From NCBI GenBank assembly GCA_017442535.1, contig JAFRZL010000042.1, forward strand, positions 1-61,967: a stretch of 61,967 bases of DNA. The letters run 5' to 3'. Both the position numbers and the translations under genes were made by a program. Shown here piece after piece: positions 56,390 through 61,967 of the stretch. Below the pieces are notes generated by a model that made no database searches, had not been told where the DNA came from, and saw only the letters and a list, made by a program, of their open reading frames with translations. How positions within the stretch are numbered: position 1 is the first letter of the stretch; every line of letters starts with the position of its first letter. Source of the stretch: Bacillota bacterium. GTDB lineage: Bacteria > Bacillota > Clostridia > Lachnospirales > Bianqueaceae.

Positions 56390-59335
56390 TTATAAAGTAC
56401 GCTTGACCTCTTCCATCACGAAGGATTCGATGACGTCATCCTCCTTGATATCGGAATAATCCTTAAGCGTAATACCGCATTCGTAGCCGGTCGCCACTTC
56501 CTTCGCGTCGTCCTTGAAACGGCGCAGCGAAGCGATTTCGCCTTCATAGATGACGATGCCGTCACGTACCAGGCGGGCCTTGGAGCCGCGGGCGATCTTT
56601 CCGTCGGTTACATAGGAACCGGCGATGGTGCCGACGCCGGAGGCCTTGAAGACCTGACGGACCGTCGCATGACCATTGACCTTCTCCACAAATTCGGGCT
56701 CCAGCAGGCCTTCCATGGCCTTGCGGATATCTTCGATCGCGTCATAAATGACACGATACAGACGTACGTCGACCTTCTCCTGCTCGGCTACCGCCTTGGC
56801 GCCGGCGTCGGGACGAACGTTAAAGCCGATAATAATCGAGTTGGATGCGGACGCGAGCATGACGTCGGATTCGGCGATCGCACCGACCGCGCCATGGATG
56901 ACATGCAGCGCCACCTTATCGGTGGACAGCTTCTCCAGGCTCTGCTTGACAGCTTCTACCGAGCCCTGCACATCCGCTTTGACAATAATATTCAGGGTCT
57001 TGACCTCGCCGGCCTGGATCTCTTCGAACAGAGTCTCCAGTGAAACCTTCTTGGTACCCTCGAGCAATTTCTCGCGGTCACGCGCGCTGACCTTCTCGGA
57101 CAGCAGGCGGGCCTCACGCTCGGAAGGCGTGACAAAGAACTGTTCGCCGGCTACCGGGACCTCGGAAAGGCCCTGGATCTCGACAGCCATGGAAGGCCCT
57201 GCGGCCTTGGTCTTCTTGCCCTTATCATCATTCATGGCCTTGATGCGGCCGAATGCTTTGCCGACGACGATGGAGTCGCCGATATGGAGTGTACCTTTCT
57301 GAACCAGACAGGTCGCCACAACACCGCGTCCCTTATCCAGCTGGGCCTCGATCACATGGCCTTCTGCCGGGCGGTCGGGGTTCGCCTTAAGCTCCTGCAT
57401 ATCTGCGACCAGCAGGACCATTTCGAGCAAGGTGTCGATACCCATTCCGGTCTTGGCGGAAACGGGTACGCAGATCGTACTGCCGCCCCATTCCTCGGGA
57501 ATCAGGGCGTATTCCGTCAACTGCTGCTTGACATGATCGGGATTGGCTTCGGGCTTATCCATCTTGTTGATCGCGACGATGATCTGGACTCCTGCCGCTT
57601 TGGCATGGTTGATCGCTTCCACTGTCTGCGGCATGATACCGTCATCCGCCGCGACGACCAGGATCGCGATATCCGTTACCATCGCGCCGCGCATACGCAT
57701 GGCCGTGAAGGCTTCATGACCGGGCGTATCCAGGAAGGTGATCGTATGTCCGTTGATCGGTACGATGGATGCACCAATGTGCTGCGTGATGCCGCCGGCT
57801 TCTCCGGCTGTCACCTTGGTGTTGCGGATATAGTCCAGCAGGGACGTCTTACCATGGTCGACATGACCCATAACGACCACTACGGGCGGACGGGGCTTGA
57901 GCGTCTCGGGAGCATCCTCGCGCTCCAGATATTCTTTGAAGATATCTTCTTCTTTCATGGGCTCGGCCAGGATATCCATGCCAAGCGCCAGTTCTTCGGC
58001 CAGATCATATTCGATGTCATCGTTCTGACCCATCATCTTGCCCTTCAGCATCAGGCTCTTGATGATCTGCGTCACCGGTTTCTTAACGGCATCGGCAAAT
58101 TCACGCACCGTCATGACAGGAGGCAGCTGCACGACCTTGATCTGATCCTCTTCCTGTTCCTGACTCTTGACCGCGGGACGGTTCTTCCTGGCGCCGCGGC
58201 TGCGCACATTCTCATCTTCCTCATCCATCTGGACAAGGTTCTTGTTGTGACGGCGTCCGAAATTGTCCGAAGCCGCCATCTTGGCGCGCTCTTTCTCCTT
58301 ATCCTTGTCGCGGCGCATGCGGTCGGACTTCTTGGGCTTCTCGGTCTGCGCCGTTACTTCCTTGGGTGCCTCGGGGATGGAAAGGTCTTCCTTGCGGGTG
58401 CGGGCTGCGGGCTGTGCGGGACGTCCGGTACCTGTTCCGGGACGATCTGTACGGCCGGTGCCGCGGGCAGTGCCCTGTCCCTGCGGTCTGCTTCCCTGGC
58501 CCTGGCGTTCCGGACGGCCTTCTCCCTGACTGCGGCTGCTGCCCTGCGAGCGTTCGGTGCGGGGGCCTTTGGCGCCCTGGCCGCTCTGGCCCTGGCTTCC
58601 CTGACCCTGACCCTGGCCCTGACGGGCAGGACGTTCCTTACGTCCCGTGGGAGCGGTCATGATGACCTGGCCTGCGGGCAGACGCTCTCCGTTAGGCCCA
58701 ATGATGACTCTGGGCTGACGGATGCCGCCCGGGGTCTGCGGCTTAGCAGGCCTCTCTCCGGCTTTCTGGCCCTGACGGGGCTCGCCGGGATTCTGCGCGG
58801 CCGGCTTGGCAGCGCGAGGCTGACTGTCCTTCTCGGCGGCAGGCTTGACTGCCTCCGCGGGCTGCTCCGCCTTGGGTGCGGCAGCGGCGGGCTCTTCCAC
58901 AGCCGCAGGTGTCTTTTTCTCTTCAGGAACGGGTTCCTCCGCGGGCTTGGCCGGAGCCGTCTGTTCGGCGGGCTTCTCAGCCTTGACCGGGGCAGCGGGC
59001 TTCTCCTCTGCAGGCTTGTCGGCTGCGGCAGGCTTTGCCTCAGGCGCGGGCGCTTCCGCGGCAGGTGCCTCGGCGGCAGCGGTCTCCCTGGGCTTAGCCG
59101 GCTTTCCGGCAGCCGCGGCATTTTTGCCCTCTCCCTGCTGTGCGGGTGCGGACGACTTGCTGCGGATCCTGGGTTCCTTTCCGGTCAGCTTCACGCAGAC
59201 GCGCTTGATCTCATCCCACTCCAGGGGCGCCTTGGCGCTGGGCACAAAAACGCCCAGACTCTCCAGCGCTTTCAGGACATCGCTGCTGCTGACCTTTAAT
59301 TGTTTAGCCAAACTTTCTACTGTTATCTTAGTCAA
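56390..59335 (-). CDS. infB: Translation initiation factor IF-2
   Basis: A 981-residue initiation GTPase. N-terminal IF2 helix region (1-60), then about 320 residues of low-complexity Ala/Pro/Glu/Lys and Gly/Gln/Arg sequence, then the G domain (GHVDHGKTS, about 491; [12 protein letters not shown]) and the C-terminal fMet-tRNA-binding domains. Start is TTG, overlapping the ylxQ stop (TTGA), with AAGGTGG ahead; no better codon is available at the homologous position. Inefficient TTG plus coupling may tune IF-2 level. Confidence 0.97.
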   Translation of the reverse strand: MTKITVESLAKQLKVSSSDVLKALESLGVFVPSAKAPLEWDEIKRVCVKLTGKEPRIRSKSSAPAQQGEGKNAAAAGKPAKPRETAAAEAPAAEAPAPEAKPAAADKPAEEKPAAPVKAEKPAEQTAPAKPAEEPVPEEKKTPAAVEEPAAAAPKAEQPAEAVKPAAEKDSQPRAAKPAAQNPGEPRQGQKAGERPAKPQTPGGIRQPRVIIGPNGERLPAGQVIMTAPTGRKERPARQGQGQGQGSQGQSGQGAKGPRTERSQGSSRSQGEGRPERQGQGSRPQGQGTARGTGRTDRPGTGTGRPAQPAARTRKEDLSIPEAPKEVTAQTEKPKKSDRMRRDKDKEKERAKMAASDNFGRRHNKNLVQMDEEDENVRSRGARKNRPAVKSQEQEEDQIKVVQLPPVMTVREFADAVKKPVTQIIKSLMLKGKMMGQNDDIEYDLAEELALGMDILAEPMKEEDIFKEYLEREDAPETLKPRPPVVVVMGHVDHGKTSLLDYIRNTKVTAGEAGGITQHIGASIVPINGHTITFLDTPGHEAFTAMRMRGAMVTDIAILVVAADDGIMPQTVEAINHAKAAGVQIIVAINKMDKPEANPDHVKQQLTEYALIPEEWGGSTICVPVSAKTGMGIDTLLEMVLLVADMQELKANPDRPAEGHVIEAQLDKGRGVVATCLVQKGTLHIGDSIVVGKAFGRIKAMNDDKGKKTKAAGPSMAVEIQGLSEVPVAGEQFFVTPSEREARLLSEKVSARDREKLLEGTKKVSLETLFEEIQAGEVKTLNIIVKADVQGSVEAVKQSLEKLSTDKVALHVIHGAVGAIAESDVMLASASNSIIIGFNVRPDAGAKAVAEQEKVDVRLYRVIYDAIEDIRKAMEGLLEPEFVEKVNGHATVRQVFKASGVGTIAGSYVTDGKIARGSKARLVRDGIVIYEGEIASLRRFKDDAKEVATGYECGITLKDYSDIKEDDVIESFVMEEVKRTL

Positions 59336-59685
59336 TCGTGTTCTTCCACCTTTCGGATCTGTTCGGAGGAACTGCTCTCCTCCAGATATTTGCGCATAGA
59401 GGCGGCTAATCCCGGATCAGTGACGGCCGCACATGCTCGTTCCTCCCTGCCGATGCAATGCCCCAGCTCTGCCTTGCTGCAGCTGAGCCGGAAGCAGGGA
59501 ATCCGGTAAAAATGACATTTATCTGTAAACTTCTTGCCGGTATTCACGGAGACGTCCGATGCCAGCAGCACCAGATGCGCATGACGGCTGCGAATGGCTT
59601 CTTCACATTGGAATTCACCTGAAGCAACACGTCCGGCTTTGCCGCAGAGGCCCAGTAAACCCAGCACTTTTTTCTCATCGGCCAC
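59332..59685 (-). CDS. ylxQ: L7Ae-family RNA-binding protein YlxQ
   Basis: A 117-residue kink-turn-binding protein ([29 protein letters not shown]). GTG at 59685 is preferred over TTG at 59691 because GGAGG lies 9 nt ahead of the GTG and only 3 nt ahead of the TTG. The C-terminus is extended by about 20 residues compared with short homologues. It overlaps ylxR by 11 bp and infB by 4 bp. Confidence 0.9.
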   Translation of the reverse strand: MADEKKVLGLLGLCGKAGRVASGEFQCEEAIRSRHAHLVLLASDVSVNTGKKFTDKCHFYRIPCFRLSCSKAELGHCIGREERACAAVTDPGLAASMRKYLEESSSSEQIRKVEEHD

Positions 59686-59947
59686 CGGCAAGCTCCTCCT
59701 TTAATGCCTGCTGGACTTCGGGAGCCACTGCCATGGAAAAAGCTTTTTCCAGGCCATGTGCAGCGAGCGCCTTGTCCAGACACTGCGGATCATCGCAGAG
59801 GTAGGCACCACGTCCGGCCTTCTTGCCGGTGCGGTCCACCGAAAGATTGCCTTCGGAATCTTTGACGATCCGGATCAGTTCCTTTTTAGGCCTGATCTCG
59901 TGGCATCCTATGCAGGTCCGCATAGGGGTTTTTCTAGTCTTTAGCAT
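59675..59947 (-). CDS. ylxR: YlxR-family RNA-binding protein
   Basis: A 90-residue DUF448 protein, MRTCIGCHE and AYLCDDPQC being characteristic. It lies between nusA and ylxQ as in most Firmicutes. ATG follows AAGGAGG. Confidence 0.94.
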   Translation of the reverse strand: MLKTRKTPMRTCIGCHEIRPKKELIRIVKDSEGNLSVDRTGKKAGRGAYLCDDPQCLDKALAAHGLEKAFSMAVAPEVQQALKEELAGGR

Positions 59948-59978
59948 GAAGTCTTATCCTCCTTGCCGCAGGGACGGA

Positions 59979-61079
59979 TCAATCGTCCTCATCCTCGAAC
60001 ATGGGCGGATAGTAGTCATCCTCCTCATCATCCATGATGACACGGCCGAGTGTCTCGCTCTTGATATCGATGCGGTAGCCGGTCAGGCGGGCCGCAAGTC
60101 GTGCATTCTGTCCATCCTTGCCGATGGCAAGTGATAACTGGTTCTCCGGTACGATAACAGAAGCCATCATCATTTCGGGATCCACGCGCACGCTCAGTAC
60201 CTGAGCCGGGGAAAGGGCCGCCGCGATATAGACAGCGGGCTGCTCGTTCCAGACAACGATATCGATCTTCTCGCCGGAGAGCTCGTTCACGACGGCGTTG
60301 ACACGGTCACCGTTAGGACCGACGCAGGCGCCGAGCGGATCGATCTGCGGGTCTTTACTCATCACCGCGAGCTTGCTGCGGGAGCCGGCTTCGCGGGCAA
60401 TATTCTTGATTACGACAATGCCCTGATGGATCTCGGGTACTTCCTGCTCGAACAGGCGCTTGACCAGTTCGGGATGTGTCCGGGAGACCAGAATGTGCGG
60501 ACCCTTGGGCAGATCACGCGCTTCCAGCACGTAAACCTTGATCACCTGGTTCTGCTTATAAACCTCGCCGGGAATCTGCTCCTGCGGAGAAAGCAGGGCT
60601 TCGGCATTTCCCAGGTTGATATAGACATTTCTCTTTTCTTTGCGCTGAATCAGGCCGGAAACCATCTCGCGCTCTTTACCTTTATACTCATTATAGATCA
60701 CGCCGCGCTGCGCCTCGTTGATCTTCTGTACAACGACCTGCTTCGCGTTCTGTGCGGCGATGCGTCCGAAATTGCGGGTCGTCACCTCGATCTCGACCAC
60801 GTCGCCCACCTTGAGCTCAGGATTGATCTCCTGCGCCTTCTCAAGGCTGATCTCCAGATTATCATCCTGAGGATGTTCCACAACATCCTTCTTGGCCCAG
60901 ACCTTAACAGCGCCGGTCGTACGGTTCAGGTCCACCCTGATATTCTGAGAAGTCCCGTAATTCTTGCGGCAGGCCGAAAGCAGTGAAGCCTCCAGCGCAT
61001 CGAAAATCACGTCTTTGGGAATGCCCTTTTCCTTCTGCAGCTGCTCAAGCGCCGCTCTGAAATCACTAAGATCTGACAT
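59979..61079 (-). CDS. nusA: Transcription termination/antitermination factor NusA
   Basis: A 366-residue protein with N-terminal polymerase-binding domain, S1 domain ([19 protein letters not shown]) and two KH domains ([38 protein letters not shown]). It ends in an acidic tail ([17 protein letters not shown]) and lacks the extra acidic repeats of proteobacterial NusA. ATG follows GGAGGAG. Confidence 0.97.
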   Translation of the reverse strand: MSDLSDFRAALEQLQKEKGIPKDVIFDALEASLLSACRKNYGTSQNIRVDLNRTTGAVKVWAKKDVVEHPQDDNLEISLEKAQEINPELKVGDVVEIEVTTRNFGRIAAQNAKQVVVQKINEAQRGVIYNEYKGKEREMVSGLIQRKEKRNVYINLGNAEALLSPQEQIPGEVYKQNQVIKVYVLEARDLPKGPHILVSRTHPELVKRLFEQEVPEIHQGIVVIKNIAREAGSRSKLAVMSKDPQIDPLGACVGPNGDRVNAVVNELSGEKIDIVVWNEQPAVYIAAALSPAQVLSVRVDPEMMMASVIVPENQLSLAIGKDGQNARLAARLTGYRIDIKSETLGRVIMDDEEDDYYPPMFEDEDD

Positions 61080-61112
61080 TTTGTGAATCTCCTCCTGTCA
61101 ATTATTCTCCCG

Positions 61113-61598
61113 TCACCATTCGATATAGGGACGGACCAATGCGAATTCGCTGCGGGCAAAAACGGCCTCAGCCCCCGCTTCATCGGTAAATGTTACCGTC
61201 TGACGCTCATGGTCACACGCAGACAGCCGCGCGACAAATTCTTTCTGCCCGGCAAAAATGCCATCCTCTGCAGCCTTGAACAAGCGCACTTCCATCAGTT
61301 TGCCGATTCCCCTGTTAAAATCCTTGTCCTTCTTAAGCGGACGGTCCAGGCCCGGCGAACTGACTTCCAGAATGTAAGGAGTCTCGATGGGATCCTCACT
61401 CTCCAGCTTATCATCGAGATAATGACTGGTATCCACACAGTCATCCAGCGTAAATCCGCCTTCCTTATCGCCCAGGATCCTGAGATACCAGTTGGAACCC
61501 TCTTTCACATAATCCACATCCACGATCTCGTAGCCTCTCTCCTCGGCAAAAGGGACCAGAAGCCGTTCCACAAGCTGAACTAACTCGGTTTTCTTCAT
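61113..61598 (-). CDS. rimP: Ribosome maturation factor RimP
   Basis: A 161-residue 30S assembly factor (ERGYEIVDVDYVKEGSNWYL, SPGLDRPLKKDKDF). First gene of a nine- or ten-gene translation operon running to alaS. ATG follows GGAGG. Confidence 0.96.
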   Translation of the reverse strand: MKKTELVQLVERLLVPFAEERGYEIVDVDYVKEGSNWYLRILGDKEGGFTLDDCVDTSHYLDDKLESEDPIETPYILEVSSPGLDRPLKKDKDFNRGIGKLMEVRLFKAAEDGIFAGQKEFVARLSACDHERQTVTFTDEAGAEAVFARSEFALVRPYIEW

Positions 61599-61628
61599 CT
61601 CAACACCTCCATCCCATTACATGAAACA

Positions 61629-61648
61629 AGTGTGGGTCACCCCACACT
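61629..61648 (-). other. Hairpin in rimP leader
   Basis: A perfect 8-bp stem AGTGTGGG/CCCACACT with a 4-nt loop in the 5' leader of the rimP operon, 30 bp before the start codon. Role unknown. Confidence 0.55.
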
Positions 61649-61676
61649 CAATCATTACCTTATTAGTTACCTTGAC

Positions 61677-61705
61677 ATTATACCACCGCTGTCCGTCGAA
61701 TGCAA
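61677..61705 (-). promoter_or_regulatory. rimP-nusA-infB operon promoter
   Basis: Minus strand: -35 TTGCAT (61700-61705), 17 bp, -10 TATAAT (61677-61682), about 79 bp upstream of the rimP start. Confidence 0.82.
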
Positions 61706-61725
61706 GCTTTTTTTTGAGAAAATAG

Positions 61726-61748
61726 GCCGAAAAAAACCATTTTTCGGC
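61726..61748 (-). terminator. Terminator-like hairpin upstream of rimP promoter
   Basis: A perfect 9-bp stem GCCGAAAAA/TTTTTCGGC with a 5-nt loop. Read on the minus strand it is followed by CTATTTTCTC, so it may end a minus-strand transcript entering from beyond the right edge. Confidence 0.5.
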
Positions 61749-61768
61749 GGATCAGAGTGCTTACAGCG

Positions 61769-61967
61769 GGATTGCCGCCGATTGCTATGCACGTGCATAG
61801 GGTTTGCCTGTGATTGCTATGCTCGTGTTTAGCTTTTGTCGCCGATCGCTATGCACGTGCATAGGGTTTGCCAGTGATTGCTATGCACGTGCATAGGGTT
61901 TGCCAGTGATTGCTATGCACGTGCATAGGGTTTGCCAGTGATTGCTATGCACGTGCATAGCTTTTGT
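61769..61967. repeat. 32-bp palindromic tandem repeat array, runs off the window
   Basis: Six units with exact 32-bp period. Each has a 16-bp palindrome CTATGCACGTGCATAG, at 61785, 61817 (degenerate: CTATGCTCGTGTTTAG), 61849, 61881, 61913 and 61945, followed by a 16-bp spacer. Spacers fall into two classes: GGTTTGCCAGTGATTG (three identical, one variant) and CTTTTGTCGCCGATCG, with a related half-unit before the first palindrome. The array continues past the right edge. No ORF or promoter was recognised in the roughly 220 bp from 61749. Function unknown: protein-binding array, transcribed hairpins or neutral satellite. Confidence 0.9.

Noticed and set aside
57284..59299. 671-codon plus-strand ORF antisense to infB
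   Set aside because: The Leu/Gly/Arg-rich composition mirrors the Ala/Pro/Glu/Gln-rich IF-2 linker; no start signals or homology, so a shadow.
61785..61960. parS centromere-like sites
   Set aside because: Only the CACGTG core and two outer bases match the Bacillus-type site; kept as an alternative in the finding but not annotated as parS.
61769..61967. CRISPR array at the right edge
   Set aside because: The spacers are nearly identical to each other, the period is a rigid 32 bp and the repeat is fully palindromic without a leader or cas genes; not a CRISPR.

Overview
The window reads as a chromosomal segment of an anaerobic Clostridia-type Firmicute (Lachnospiraceae or Oscillospiraceae-like; inferred, not proven). 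Three things point there. Gene order is Firmicute-like (ylxM-ffh-rpsP-khpA, rimM-trmD, rimP-nusA-ylxR-ylxQ-infB-rbfA-nrnA-truB-ribF, DUF512-der-plsY). Ribosome-binding sites are strong GGAGG types and promoters are sigma-A-like with 17-bp spacers. Large secreted proteins carry Glu-Glu-Ser-Lys linkers. Most genes lie on the minus strand. No tRNA, rRNA, insertion sequence, prophage or CRISPR array was seen.

Layout, left to right. 1-2.8 kb: a minus-strand pair, DUF2804 protein then an intracellular GH28 pectinase. 2.8-5.8 kb: plus-strand typA and an unknown membrane protein. 5.8-7.3 kb: a diacylglycerol-kinase-like gene coupled to a small CX5R phosphatase-like gene. 7.3-10.8 kb: plus-strand flavin reductase-rubredoxin fusion and a 924-residue lipoprotein. 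10.9-16.5 kb: three tandem paralogues of a modular, calcium-loop-bearing, membrane-anchored surface protein, plus a scrap of a fourth. 16.6-20.8 kb: GH2 and GH105. 20.8-22.7 kb: a DUF4015 putative glycoside hydrolase. 22.8-32.9 kb: a long minus-strand housekeeping run (lepB, rbgA, rnhB, yraN, pgeF, DUF512, der, plsY, gltX) ending in a STAS-kinase fusion. 33.0-39.3 kb: rplS, a UroD-like protein, a DUF3267 protein, trmD, rimM, khpA, rpsP, ffh and ylxM. 39.3-40.3 kb: a plus-strand FMN hydroxyacid-dehydrogenase-like gene. 40.4-43.3 kb: a GH112 phosphorylase and an RpiB/LacAB-type isomerase. 43.4-45.7 kb: a lone trpD and an aminotransferase. 45.7-49.8 kb: a GLUG-like lipoprotein and a second DUF4015 protein. 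49.9-50.4 kb: a zinc-ribbon protein. 50.5-61.7 kb: the rimP-to-alaS translation operon. 61.77 kb to the right edge: a strict 32-bp palindromic tandem repeat.

Functionally, the window interleaves translation and ribosome-biogenesis operons with carbohydrate genes. GH28, GH105, GH2 and GH112, none with a signal peptide, together with the sugar-phosphate isomerase, fit cytoplasmic processing of imported rhamnogalacturonan or pectin oligosaccharides. GH112 would release galactose-1-phosphate by phosphorolysis. The secreted proteins (three modular paralogues, two DUF4015 proteins, two other lipoproteins) have no clear function from sequence alone.

The least explained structures are the palindromic 32-bp array at the right edge, the paralogue triplet with its remnant and 15-bp coding minisatellites, and the STAS-kinase fusion.
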